Made by a program: the position numbers and the translations under genes. Shown here in pieces: positions 48,863 through 56,825 of a DNA stretch of 64,000 nucleotides. Source of the DNA: Haloarchaeobius litoreus. Lineage in GTDB: Archaea > Halobacteriota > Halobacteria > Halobacteriales > Natrialbaceae. The notes beneath the pieces were generated by a model, which had not been told where the DNA came from, ran no database searches, and saw only the letters and a program-made list of their open reading frames with translations. Within the stretch, counting starts at the first letter, position 1; each line of letters begins with the position of its first letter. The stretch is taken from contig NZ_JANHJR010000001.1 of NCBI RefSeq assembly GCF_024495425.1, positions 868,001 to 932,000 on the forward strand. The letters run 5' to 3'.

Positions 48863-49459
48863 ATGAGCACCGACGAACACCAGGCCACGGGGGGAACCGT
48901 CGTCCAGCGGAACGAGGAGGTGTACCGGGAGACGGCCATGGTCGACCGGTACGACAGCTTCGGCGAGGACGGCTGGTTGACCGACCGGGAAGCCGCCATC
49001 GTCGACGAGCACTTCGCGGAGCCGGGCCGTGTCCTCGACGTCGGCTGTGGCACCGGCCGGACGTCCAGACCGCTCGCGGAACGTGGCCACGACGTGGTCG
49101 GTATCGACGTGAGCGATGAGATGGTCGCCCAGGCACGGGCACGCCATCCGGACCTGACGTTCGCGGTCGACGACGTGACCGATCTCGACTTCGCGGACGA
49201 GACGTTCGACTACGTCCTGTTCTCGTACTACGGACTGGACAGCATCTACCCAGAGTCCGGGCGCGAGCAGGCGATGCGGGAGCTCCATCGGTTGCTGAAA
49301 CCGGGCGGCGTGTTCACGTTCAACTCGCACAACTGGTGGTACGTGCTCCCGGCGCTGCTGACCGACGCCGGATTCGACCACGTAACGGTGGTGGGAAAGC
49401 GCGGCTGGCCGCTCGTGAACTTCGAGATCAGTCACTACTACGTCGCCGAGAGAAGCTGA
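48863..49459 (+). CDS. SAM-dependent methyltransferase (class I)
   Basis: A 198-residue protein. The SAM motif VLDVGCGTGRTSRPLAERGHDVVGIDVS at about 54-81 and DVTDLDFADETFDYVLF are standard class I features. The tail after the core has a short beta-strand end. Substrate unknown; no partner is adjacent. It lies just after the tRNA-Lys scar, so acquisition with that element is possible, but its composition is like the host. Confidence 0.8.
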   Translation: MSTDEHQATGGTVVQRNEEVYRETAMVDRYDSFGEDGWLTDREAAIVDEHFAEPGRVLDVGCGTGRTSRPLAERGHDVVGIDVSDEMVAQARARHPDLTFAVDDVTDLDFADETFDYVLFSYYGLDSIYPESGREQAMRELHRLLKPGGVFTFNSHNWWYVLPALLTDAGFDHVTVVGKRGWPLVNFEISHYYVAERS

Positions 49460-49550
49460 CGCAGGCGCGTCGTTTCCCCGGACAGGACGGTGCACGAAAC
49501 ACCGTCGTATCAGTTCCTTTATCAGAGGGGCGGGCGAACGGCGAGTCGAT

Positions 49551-50681
49551 ATGGTCCACCGGTTCCTCCGAGTCGCCTGTATCTGCCTCGTGCTGCTGTC
49601 GTCGACGACACTCGCCGGCTGTCTCGACGACGCGGGCACCGACAACGACGCCGCGGCACCGGCGACGACGGTCGATGGGACCCCGACCCACACCAAGTCG
49701 GCGAGTCGGGCCGACGACCCCGACGGCGAGGCGGTCGTCGCGGCGTTCCGCGAGCGGCTGTCCTCGCTGGAGAGCTACGTCGCCACCCGCCGGACGAACG
49801 TCACGGTCGGGGAGAACGTCACCACGAGCGAGGTGCGCGTCTGGGTGCGAGTCGACGACCGGCAGCTCCGTCAGGTGGTCGTCGCACCCAAAGAGCGCGC
49901 CGGTACGGTGATGCTCCGCAACGAGAGTGGGATGACGATCTACGAGCCCGACGCCGAGCGGGTGACGACCTACCCGCAGTCGACTGACTCGGTCCCGATG
50001 ATCGGCATGCCCGTCCGGTCGCTGCTGGAGCGGAGCACCGTCGAGTACGTCGGCACCGAGCAGCTCGACGGGGAGGTGCACTACAAGGTGCGGTTCGTCC
50101 CGAACGAGTCCATGGCCGGAAACGTCAGCCTCGTCGGCTGGCTCGACACCGAGACGTACTTCCCGGTGCGGCTGGCGTCGACATCTTCGGTCGGCGAGCG
50201 GTCCTACAGCTCGACGACGACCTTCGAGGACGTCGAACTCGACGTCGAGATTGACGACGACCGCTTCAGCCTCGACGTGCCCGGGGACGTCGAGTGGACG
50301 ACGCACGAGACTCCCGCGGTGACGACGTTCGAGCGCGTCGAGCTGCTGCGGACGAACACCAGCCTCCAGGTCCCCGCCCCCGACGTTCCGACTGGCTTAG
50401 CGCTGGGGCAGGCGCAGCTGGCGGTCGGCTCGAACGAGCGGGCGACGCTGGTGTACACGAACGGGTCGGCGACCGTCCACGTGCTGGTCCGGAACGGCTC
50501 CACGGGTAGCAGTCCCCCCGAGGCCGAACCGGTCGACCTCGACGGCAGGACGGTCCAGTACACGGGTGGCGACACGGGTGGCTACGTCCAGTGGGAGTGC
50601 GGCGGACAGGCGTACATCGTCACCGGCTCGCTGCCCCGAGGCACGCTGCTGGAGGTCGCAGCGTCGATAAGTTGTTCCTGA
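49551..50681 (+). CDS. LolA-like exported lipoprotein
   Basis: A 376-residue protein. It has a signal with a hydrophobic core and lipobox LAGC near residue 22, then an Asp/Ala/Thr-rich tether. The main domain has the strand pattern seen in LolA/LolB-like folds (VRVWVRVDDRQLRQVV; MTIYEPDAERVTTY; VHYKVRFVPNE; GWLDTETYFPVRLAS; FEDVELDVEIDDDRFSLDVP). A C-terminal DUF4367-like part follows (ATLVYTNGSATVHVLVRNG; VQWECGGQAYIVTGSL). In bacteria LolA carries lipoproteins; its archaeal counterparts are of unknown role. Confidence 0.72.
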   Translation: MVHRFLRVACICLVLLSSTTLAGCLDDAGTDNDAAAPATTVDGTPTHTKSASRADDPDGEAVVAAFRERLSSLESYVATRRTNVTVGENVTTSEVRVWVRVDDRQLRQVVVAPKERAGTVMLRNESGMTIYEPDAERVTTYPQSTDSVPMIGMPVRSLLERSTVEYVGTEQLDGEVHYKVRFVPNESMAGNVSLVGWLDTETYFPVRLASTSSVGERSYSSTTTFEDVELDVEIDDDRFSLDVPGDVEWTTHETPAVTTFERVELLRTNTSLQVPAPDVPTGLALGQAQLAVGSNERATLVYTNGSATVHVLVRNGSTGSSPPEAEPVDLDGRTVQYTGGDTGGYVQWECGGQAYIVTGSLPRGTLLEVAASISCS

Positions 50682-50744
50682 GTGCGGTGTTCGCCACGGC
50701 CGGCTCGCCGATGGCTTGAAAGTCGACGCGCCCCGTGCATTCGT

Positions 50745-51080
50745 ATGGTCCTCCGGCCGGTGAACCGTGGCCTTCGCTTCCTCCTCGAGGTGCTCGCGCT
50801 GCTCGCCATCGCGTACTGGGGGTTCGAGAGCGGTGATTCACTGCCTGTCAGCGTCGCGCTCGGACTCGCCGCGCCGCTTTCCGTCGCGGTCGTCTGGGGT
50901 GTGTTCGGGTCGCCACAGGCAGCGGTCCCGGTGTCCGACCGCGGGCGGCTGCTGCTGGAGGGACTCGTCTTCGGCGCGGCGACAGCGGGGTTGTACGCGG
51001 TCGGGCAGCCGATCCTGGCGGGGCTGTTCGCCGCGCTCGTGGTGGCCAATCACGCGTTCATGCGGCTCTGGGACCAGTGA
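50745..51080 (+). CDS. YrdB-like DUF2568 membrane protein
   Basis: A 111-residue protein with four hydrophobic spans. The opening VNRGLRFLLEVLALLAIAYWGF is the pattern of the YrdB/DUF2568 family, and VSVALGLAAPLSVAVVWGVFGSPQA follows it. The ATG at 50745 gives a start within the first hydrophobic region as in relatives; an upstream frame encodes basic residues. Function unknown. Confidence 0.7.
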   Translation: MVLRPVNRGLRFLLEVLALLAIAYWGFESGDSLPVSVALGLAAPLSVAVVWGVFGSPQAAVPVSDRGRLLLEGLVFGAATAGLYAVGQPILAGLFAALVVANHAFMRLWDQ

Positions 51081-51213
51081 CCGCGCCGAGAGGTGCCGTG
51101 GTTTCAGTCCGCCGTCACCACCCGTTCGAACACACTCGTTCTGACGCTGAGACGGACGCGCCGGACGATGGGAATCGGTCCCACCAGTCGGATGCTCCGT
51201 CCATACTCCGCTC

Positions 51214-51771
51214 TCACTCGGAATCGCCGTCGGTGCGTCGAGCGCGACCCGTCGGCCGTCCGTAGAGCCGCCGAGCCAGCGAACCGAGCGCCTCGATGGT
51301 GACCTTGACGTAGAGCCCGACCAGGAAGGAGAGCCCGGCGACCTGTCGCGTCGAGGGGGAGTCGAGGAAGAAGCGCATCAACAGGTAGATGCCCGCGGCG
51401 AGCAGCGGTGCGGCGAGCAGGCGCAGGCCCGCACGACCCAGCTCCTCGGTCGTCTTCTCGAACTCGACGACGAGACTGGTGAACACGTACGCCAGCCCGC
51501 CGAGGCCGCCGTAGAGGTAGACGTACGGCGGAATGGCGGCCTCGGCCGAGGGGTCGAGCTCCGTGAACGCCGGGGCGACGACGCCGGTCGAGATGGCCAA
51601 CCCCACGGCGGTCAGGACGACGAGGACCCCGGCGGTGACGATACCGGGTGTCGTCCGGTACCAGCGTTTCCCGAGCCAGCGACTCGTACGTGTCTCCCCT
51701 GGTGCAGCCTCTGTCGTCACGGTTCGTCCCCCGTCGGTCTGACCCTCGCTCTCGGGCTCCTCGGTAGCCAT
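51214..51771 (-). CDS. Four-helix membrane protein, function unknown
   Basis: A 185-residue protein with an acidic N-terminal tail of about 40 residues, then hydrophobic segments around 44-62, 85-103, 118-137 and 142-163, and a basic/acidic C-terminal tail. No motif is recognised. About 130 bp without a gene separate it from the convergent DUF2568 gene. Confidence 0.55.
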   Translation of the reverse strand: MATEEPESEGQTDGGRTVTTEAAPGETRTSRWLGKRWYRTTPGIVTAGVLVVLTAVGLAISTGVVAPAFTELDPSAEAAIPPYVYLYGGLGGLAYVFTSLVVEFEKTTEELGRAGLRLLAAPLLAAGIYLLMRFFLDSPSTRQVAGLSFLVGLYVKVTIEALGSLARRLYGRPTGRARRTDGDSE

Positions 51772-51861
51772 CGGCTATCCGATTCGGACCCCACCGACAA
51801 AAATCACGAGGCCGCGGAGGCGTCAGGACGCCGGTACGGCACGATGACAGGGACCGCCCGC

Positions 51862-53355
51862 TCAGCTCCCGTCGGGCTTGTAGTTCGGTGCCTCGTCGGT
51901 GATGAGCACGTCGTGTGCGTGGCTCTCGGTCTGGCCCGCCGACGAGACGCGCACGAACTCGGCACGCTCCTTGAACGCGGGGATGGTACCGGCACCGACG
52001 TAGCCCATACCGGACTGCATCCCACCGACGAGCTGGTGGAGCTCGGACTTCAGACTGCCCTTGTACGGCGTCGCGGCCTCGACACCCTCGGGGACGTACT
52101 CCTCGTCCTCGTCGTCCTCCTTGAGGTAGCGCTGGCTGTCGCCGGACTGCATCGCGCCGACGCTGCCCATGCCGCGGTACTGCTTGTACTTCTTGCCCTT
52201 CATCGTGACGACGCGTCCCGGTGCCTCGTCGGTGCCCGCGAAGTACGAACCGAGCATCACCGCGTCCGCGCCGGCCGCGATGGCCTTGATGGCGTCGCCG
52301 GAGTACCGGATGCCGCCGTCCGCGATGACGGGCACGTCGTGCTTCGCGGCGACGTCGGCGACCTGTGCGACCGCCGAGATCTGGGGCATCCCCGCGCCGG
52401 AGACGATCCGCGTCGTGCAGATGGAGCCCGGGCCGATGCCGACCTTGAGCCCGTCGGCGAAGTCCACGAGCGCCTCGGCCGCCTCACGGGTCCCGATGTT
52501 GCCGACGACGACGTCGGCGTCGACCTCGGCCTTGATCTCGCGGGCGCTGTCGACCACGTTCCGGTTGTGGGCGTGCGCGCAGTCGATGAACAGCACGTCT
52601 GCACCGGCCTCATCGGCGGCGACGGCGCGGTCGACCTCGAACGGGCCGACGGCGGCACCGGCGATGAGGCGTCCGTCCTCGTCGCGCGCCGCGTTGTCGT
52701 ACTCGCGGCGCTGGAGGATGCCCTGCATCGTCACGAGGCCGATGAGCCTGTCGTCCTCGCCGACGATGGGGACGCGCTCGATCTTGTGCTCGTACATGAG
52801 TTCGAGCGCCTCGCGCGCCGTGATGCCCTTCTCTGCGGTGATGACCTCCTCGGTCATCGCCTCGCGCACGCTGTCCTGCTCGCCGACCTCGAGGTACGGC
52901 CGGATGTCCGTCCCGGAGATGATGCCGAGGACGACGCCGTCATCCCCGACGACGGGTGCGCCGTTGACGCCCTCGTGGTCCATCATCTCGTCGACCTCGC
53001 GGACCGTCTGCTCCGGCTTCGCGGTCACCACGTCGCGGATGATGAGCTCGTCGGCGCGCTTGACGCGCTCGATGTGCGCCGCCATCTCGTCGACGTCGAG
53101 GTTGCGGTGGATGACGCCGAGCCCGCCGTGACGAGCCATCGCGATACCCATACCGGCCTCGGTGACGGTGTCCATCGCCGCCGACAGCACCGGCACCGGC
53201 AGCTCGACGTGTTTCGTTACGCGCGATGTGAGGTCCGCGTCGTCCGGTTCGACCCGGCTCTCCTTCGGTCGGAGCAGCACGTCGTCGAACGTCAGTGCCT
53301 CCGGAACGTCGAGTTTGCCCGAGAACTGGCCGCTGCGTGGAGCGTCTTTCGCCAT
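51862..53355 (-). CDS. guaB: IMP dehydrogenase
   Basis: A 497-residue enzyme. The TIM-barrel is interrupted by two CBS domains: RDVVTAKPEQTVREVDEMM and AMTEEVITAEKGITAREALELM. The catalytic cysteine is in GIGPGSICTTRIVSGAG, phosphate-binding loops are in ADGGIRYSGDAIKAIAAGADAVMLG, and the C-terminal flap end is GMGYVGAGTIPAFKE. It oxidises IMP to XMP for GTP synthesis. The ATG at 53355 gives the usual start MAKDAPRSGQFSGKL. Confidence 0.96.
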   Translation of the reverse strand: MAKDAPRSGQFSGKLDVPEALTFDDVLLRPKESRVEPDDADLTSRVTKHVELPVPVLSAAMDTVTEAGMGIAMARHGGLGVIHRNLDVDEMAAHIERVKRADELIIRDVVTAKPEQTVREVDEMMDHEGVNGAPVVGDDGVVLGIISGTDIRPYLEVGEQDSVREAMTEEVITAEKGITAREALELMYEHKIERVPIVGEDDRLIGLVTMQGILQRREYDNAARDEDGRLIAGAAVGPFEVDRAVAADEAGADVLFIDCAHAHNRNVVDSAREIKAEVDADVVVGNIGTREAAEALVDFADGLKVGIGPGSICTTRIVSGAGMPQISAVAQVADVAAKHDVPVIADGGIRYSGDAIKAIAAGADAVMLGSYFAGTDEAPGRVVTMKGKKYKQYRGMGSVGAMQSGDSQRYLKEDDEDEEYVPEGVEAATPYKGSLKSELHQLVGGMQSGMGYVGAGTIPAFKERAEFVRVSSAGQTESHAHDVLITDEAPNYKPDGS

Positions 53356-53603
53356 ATAAACGGTCCGCACGATTCGCACAAAAACGTTCCGAGACGGTCG
53401 CTCCGTGGCGCGTGGTCGCACACCCGCCCGCCCCAGCGTGGTTCGACCATCCGGACACGACCGGCTCGTGAATGAACACCACACGGTGTCCTCCCCCGGT
53501 GAGCGAAACATCGTAGCTATATTCGCCCATCCACCGAAGATAGTTCGGGTATGGCTGCACTTGACACAGAATTCTTATTACCGTCACGCCCAGAGTGTCG
53601 TGC

Positions 53604-53816
53604 ATGACCGCCGTCACGACGGACGGAGCACGCAACGGTGCCGAGCACAGCGACCACACCGGGTGCTCGTTTCCGTTCTTCCTCGTGGCAGCGACACGGC
53701 CCCTCGCAACCACGAAAGTCTGGTCCGGTGCCGACGCAGCACGCCACGATGACGTCGCTGCTACAGCCACGACGGACACCGGGCCGGCCACCACGACGAG
53801 GGTTACCGCGGCATGA
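53604..53816 (+). CDS. Possible small leader ORF ahead of DUF5794 gene
   Basis: A 70-residue open frame whose TGA overlaps the ATG of the membrane-protein gene by four bases. A TATA-like ttcttatta (about 53572-53580) lies about 25 bp before its ATG and fits a leaderless start. The frame encodes a short hydrophobic patch (CSFPFFLVAAT) and a Thr/Ala-rich end, without recognised domains. If it is not translated, 53356-53812 contains no gene and would be mainly promoter. I consider it possible, not certain. Confidence 0.4.
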   Translation: MTAVTTDGARNGAEHSDHTGCSFPFFLVAATRPLATTKVWSGADAARHDDVAATATTDTGPATTTRVTAA

Positions 53817-54598
53817 GCCCGGCCACCCACCCCATCGCCGCCCGTCTCGAGGCTCTCGTCGGCGGCGACGCGAAGCTCCTCGCTACCGTCATGGGCCTCC
53901 CGCTCGTCGACGGCATCTTCCCTGCGCTCGTCCTCGCCGGCGCACTGGACGGCCCGCTGAACGTCCTCCAGGTCGGCCTGCTCGTCTTCGGCGGCAGCGC
54001 GACCGTCGCCGTCGTCCTCGCCGAGATGGACGGCACCCGACGCGAGACTGTGACGACCGTCGCTGCCGTCGGCATCGGCATCGTCGCCCTCGCAACCGTC
54101 GAGGCCGCCCTCGCACCCACCATCGAGAGCGTCCTCGACATCGCCACGTTCGAGCGCGCCGCCGCACTGGTCGTGCTCGCCGTCGCCGCCAAGACCGCGT
54201 CCGCTCGGGTCGGAGAGTACCTCCCCCGCCCCGCGGTCGTCGTCGGCCTCGGCCTCCTCGTGAGCCTCGACCTCTCCGACCCCCGGTTCGAGGTCGTCCT
54301 CGAACCGGAACTCGTCGCCGCCGCTGCCGCTGCCGCCGCCGTCGGTGCTGGTTTCGCGCTCGCCGTCGCCGTCGCCGGCCCCCACCTGCGTCGCCGCATG
54401 GACGTCGACCGCTTCCGCTTCGGCAGCGCGGTCGCCCTCGGCCTCCTCGCACTCTCCATCCTTGGGCTGCAGGTCGGCTCGGCCCCCCTCGCCGTCGTCG
54501 GCGTCGCCGCACTGTTCGCGCTCGAACCCGGCTGCGCCGACGACTGCCCGGACGAGCCCACCCGCGACTCGACCGCCCACGCCGAAGCCGCCGACTGA
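53813..54598 (+). CDS. Multi-span haloarchaeal membrane protein, DUF5794-like
   Basis: A 261-residue protein with about seven hydrophobic segments rich in Ala, Val and Leu. An early conserved-looking stretch reads GDAKLLATVMGLPLVDGIFPALVL. The C-terminus is hydrophilic with a Cys pair (GCADDC). I associate the pattern with DUF5794. It is followed by the DUF5795 zinc protein in the same direction. Confidence 0.65.
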   Translation: MSPATHPIAARLEALVGGDAKLLATVMGLPLVDGIFPALVLAGALDGPLNVLQVGLLVFGGSATVAVVLAEMDGTRRETVTTVAAVGIGIVALATVEAALAPTIESVLDIATFERAAALVVLAVAAKTASARVGEYLPRPAVVVGLGLLVSLDLSDPRFEVVLEPELVAAAAAAAAVGAGFALAVAVAGPHLRRRMDVDRFRFGSAVALGLLALSILGLQVGSAPLAVVGVAALFALEPGCADDCPDEPTRDSTAHAEAAD

Positions 54599-54636
54599 CC
54601 GGAGCGCTTACGGCCGTTCGCCCACCCCTTTCGCTC

Positions 54637-54864
54637 ATGCCAGACAACCGCGTCGTCCAGGGCCGGATGGTCACCCCGAAGAAACTCGCCGAGCTCGTCG
54701 AAGGTGATTCCGTCATGGAGGCCGAACCCATCGCCGACGCCGACCGCGAGTGCCCCGACTGTGGCGGTGCCGTCCTCGAGGTCGTCTACATGCCGAGTGT
54801 CACCGAACTCGTCACCGGCTACAAGTGCCAGGACTGCGACTGGGCCGACGACGACCGCGACTGA
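54637..54864 (+). CDS. Small zinc-ribbon protein, DUF5795-like
   Basis: A 75-residue protein with two CxxC pairs: ECPDCGGAVLEV and YKCQDCDWADDDR, forming a zinc ribbon. It starts MPDNRVVQGRMVTPKKL, which I recall as the DUF5795 family opening. Its start is about 38 bp after the DUF5794 stop. Possibly nucleic acid-binding; function unknown. Confidence 0.75.
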   Translation: MPDNRVVQGRMVTPKKLAELVEGDSVMEAEPIADADRECPDCGGAVLEVVYMPSVTELVTGYKCQDCDWADDDRD

Positions 54865-54914
54865 CGCACCGAATCGAAACCCCTTTAGTGAGAACCGCCA
54901 AACGAAGCACCTGC

Positions 54915-55093
54915 GGGGACGTGGCCAAGCCAGGCATGGCGACTGACTCCAGAGGCCACGCGCCCGGGACGAGACTCCAGACTGATATACCGAGCGACCG
55001 ACTGATCATCGGCTCGCGACGACGACCCTCTGGAGTTCCGAGGCGCACACCGGAGATATCAGTCGATCGGGGGTTCAAATCCCTCCGTCCCCA
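54915..55093 (+). tRNA. tRNA-Trp (CCA) with 105-nt intron
   Basis: Acceptor GGGGACG pairs with CGTCCCC, discriminator A. The exon 1 anticodon arm is GACTGACTCCAG with anticodon CCA at 54949-54951. The intron lies after position 37, from about 54953 to 55057; the downstream exon resumes with ATCAGTC and the T-arm GGGGTTCAAATCCC. The intron contains a CTCTGGAGT that pairs with the exon-1/intron junction ACTCCAGAG, consistent with a bulge-helix-bulge splice site. In haloarchaea this intron is known to include box C/D-type guide RNA; two CTGA motifs are visible here. It is the insertion point of the provirus. Confidence 0.95.
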
Positions 55094-55100
55094 CTGTAAT

Positions 55101-55140
55101 AAACCCGGAAACGGCCGTTTCAGGCCTTCTTCTCGGGTTT
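55101..55140 (+). repeat. Palindrome and nested inverted repeat next to tRNA-Trp
   Basis: Eight bases after the tRNA discriminator is AAACCCG (55101-55107), a perfect 14-bp palindrome GAAACGGCCGTTTC (55108-55121), and CGGGTTT (55134-55140), which closes the outer arms. It could be the tRNA terminator or arm-binding DNA for an integrase. It marks the left edge of the foreign region. Confidence 0.5.
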
Positions 55141-55190
55141 CGGACGTTACTATCGAACAGCGCTGAGTCCGCGCGCCAGCGGTGGTTGGC

Positions 55191-55340
55191 GTGAGCACTC
55201 TCGATGACTTCGCGACGGCTAGCGAGGACACCGTCGACGACGAAAACGAGGAGTGCGACTGCGATGCACTCCCCGACGGCGTGCCGTGCTTCGAGTGCTT
55301 CCTCGCGGGAGAGGCGACGTTCGATCGAGGTGGTGCCTGA
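55191..55340 (+). CDS. Small Cys-rich provirus protein
   Basis: A 49-residue acidic protein with a GTG start. It has CDCDALPDGVPCFECF: four cysteines in CxC-x8-CxxC spacing that could bind one zinc. Its TGA overlaps the next ATG by one base, so it is coupled to the SWIM-domain gene. No family is recognised; short zinc proteins of this sort are frequent in haloviruses and plasmids. Confidence 0.65.
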   Translation: MSTLDDFATASEDTVDDENEECDCDALPDGVPCFECFLAGEATFDRGGA

Positions 55341-55714
55341 TGCCCCGCCAGCTCGACTTCGAAGCCGAACGCGACCGCGGCGGCGACTCCTGGGAGCGAG
55401 CCGACCCACGCGCCGCGCTCATAGAGCAGTTCGGCCGCTACGGGTATCGCGTGACCCTTCCCGGCGGCTCGGTCCATCACCTCGCCCTCGGCCACGACAG
55501 CGGCGCCTACGAAGGCCGGTGTGACTGCCGGGGCTTCGAGTACCAGGACGGTCCCTGCGCTCACCTCTGCACCGTCCGCAAGGCCGTCGATCTCGCGCTA
55601 ACCGACGACCAGGACCAGCCCGTCAGTATTCAGCCCATGACCGACGAGACGATCCGCGTCGACCCCGACGCGCAAGTCGACCGGGTGCGGACCGACGGAG
55701 GTGTTCGACGGTGA
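55340..55714 (+). CDS. SWIM-type zinc-finger protein
   Basis: A 124-residue protein. The motif GRCDCRGFEYQDGPCAHLCTV has the CxC-xn-CxH pattern of SWIM domains at about residues 59-79. SWIM fingers bind DNA or proteins and occur in transposases and mobile elements. The upstream half has a basic loop with GYRVTLPGGSVHHLALGHDSGAYEG. It is the second gene of the rightward early cluster of the provirus. A role in replication or regulation is inferred. Confidence 0.75.
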   Translation: MPRQLDFEAERDRGGDSWERADPRAALIEQFGRYGYRVTLPGGSVHHLALGHDSGAYEGRCDCRGFEYQDGPCAHLCTVRKAVDLALTDDQDQPVSIQPMTDETIRVDPDAQVDRVRTDGGVRR

Positions 55715-55800
55715 CTACGCGGCGCTACCGACGACGGTCGGTCACGCACGCGGAAAGTGCGGGCGCGAGGGCGACTCCCTCAGCCGACCCCCCGGGGGGT

Positions 55801-55861
55801 CGTATTATACCCTGCAAAATCCAGCCCCGTCTGCGTATTATCGGATTGGCTCGCGTAATAC
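55801..55861 (+). promoter_or_regulatory. Promoter with two direct and one inverted CGTATTAT-like boxes
   Basis: In the 178-bp gap before the HNH/RHH-like gene, CGTATTAT occurs at 55801 and 55834 (33 bp apart, about three helical turns). A complementary GTAATAC follows at 55855-55861. All three are AT-rich islands in GC-rich DNA. They may be TATA elements or operator boxes for the RHH protein encoded downstream. A frame starting at 55711 across this gap looks non-coding. Confidence 0.45.
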
Positions 55862-55892
55862 AGTGCGGGTTTCACTTGCAAGGGTGGTCGCG

Positions 55893-56675
55893 ATGACTTG
55901 CATCGTCTGTGGCGGTGCCTCGACGACCGACCATCACACCAGCTACGAGCCCGAGCGAACGGTCCGGGTCTGTCGGCCGTGCCACTACCGTATCCACAAC
56001 GAGCCCGGCTTTCGTGACGATCTCGAGCCCGACGAGAGCCGACCTGACAGCTACGAGACCGCCGAGAAGGCGACTATCTCCGCCCGCATCCCCGAGGGCC
56101 TGAACGCTCTCGTCGACGGCATCGCCGGCGACCGCGGTATCTCGAAGACCAACGCCGTCATCGAGGCGCTCGACGAGTGGGGGACCGACCAGTCCGACGG
56201 TTCGCCCGGCAACGGCGACTACCCGGACGACCCGCAGCTCGCCGACGCCTACCGCCTCCTGCTCGACAACCGGCAACCTGACTCGGGAACCATCAAGCCG
56301 GACGCGGCCGAGACCGTCGTCGCTGAACAGTCGAAAGTCCCGAAGCCACAGGTTCGCGCGGTTATCCTGGACCCACTCGAAGACGACGACTACCTCAGCT
56401 ACCGCTGGGGAACCATCACCGTCCACGACCCCAGCGACCGCAACAGCAATCTGAGGAGCCGCGAGTCGAGCATCCGGACGCTCACCCGTAGTTCCGGCAC
56501 TGGCAGGTGTCTAGGCCACCACCCGAACTCGGAGGGAACGCGCTGCCTGAAGTGCGACGCGGACCTGGATCCCGACGAGTATGGCGAGAACCGCTGTGAT
56601 TGCGGCGTCACGCTCGACAAAGGTGAGGAACGCTGTCCCGGGTGCCGCTTCGTCGACGGCGAGGTGACCGCCTGA
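55893..56675 (+). CDS. HNH-like zinc finger, ribbon-helix-helix and zinc-ribbon fusion protein
   Basis: A 260-residue protein. Residues 1-45 carry CIVCGGASTTDHH and CRPCHYRIHNEPGF, an HNH-like metal motif. Residues 55-95 resemble a CopG-type ribbon-helix-helix (ATISARIPEGLNALVDGI; SKTNAVIEALDEWG). A middle part with DAAETVVAEQSKVPKPQVRAV follows, and the end has paired zinc ribbons: CLKCDADLD, CDCGVTLD and CPGC. The order is zinc, RHH, helical, double ribbon. It may be a DNA-binding regulator or a nuclease relative. It overlaps the next gene by one base. Confidence 0.65.
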   Translation: MTCIVCGGASTTDHHTSYEPERTVRVCRPCHYRIHNEPGFRDDLEPDESRPDSYETAEKATISARIPEGLNALVDGIAGDRGISKTNAVIEALDEWGTDQSDGSPGNGDYPDDPQLADAYRLLLDNRQPDSGTIKPDAAETVVAEQSKVPKPQVRAVILDPLEDDDYLSYRWGTITVHDPSDRNSNLRSRESSIRTLTRSSGTGRCLGHHPNSEGTRCLKCDADLDPDEYGENRCDCGVTLDKGEERCPGCRFVDGEVTA

Positions 56676-56821
56676 TGGCCGCAAGTATCGACGGATGGCC
56701 CACTGCCGACCCTTCGGAAGCACGTGCTCGGTGTCTCGGCTGTAAGAAGATACTCGAAGGGCTCGAAGAAATCGTGACCCACGGGTGCCCCGACGGGGAG
56801 ACCTACCTCCCGCCAGAGTAA
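56675..56821 (+). CDS. Small protein with three cysteines
   Basis: A 48-residue protein, too short for most gene finders, with RCLGCKKIL and THGCPDG giving three cysteines and a histidine for possible zinc binding. Its ATG shares a base with the preceding stop, supporting that it is translated. It ends the rightward early gene cluster; the next gene is convergent. No family known. Confidence 0.55.
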   Translation: MAASIDGWPTADPSEARARCLGCKKILEGLEEIVTHGCPDGETYLPPE

Positions 56822-56825
56822 CCCG

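Noticed and set aside
55711-55896. 61-codon frame with GTG start overlapping the SWIM gene stop
   Set aside because: It runs through an AT-rich promoter with repeated boxes, encodes an Arg-rich start unlike haloarchaeal proteins, and overlaps the next start.
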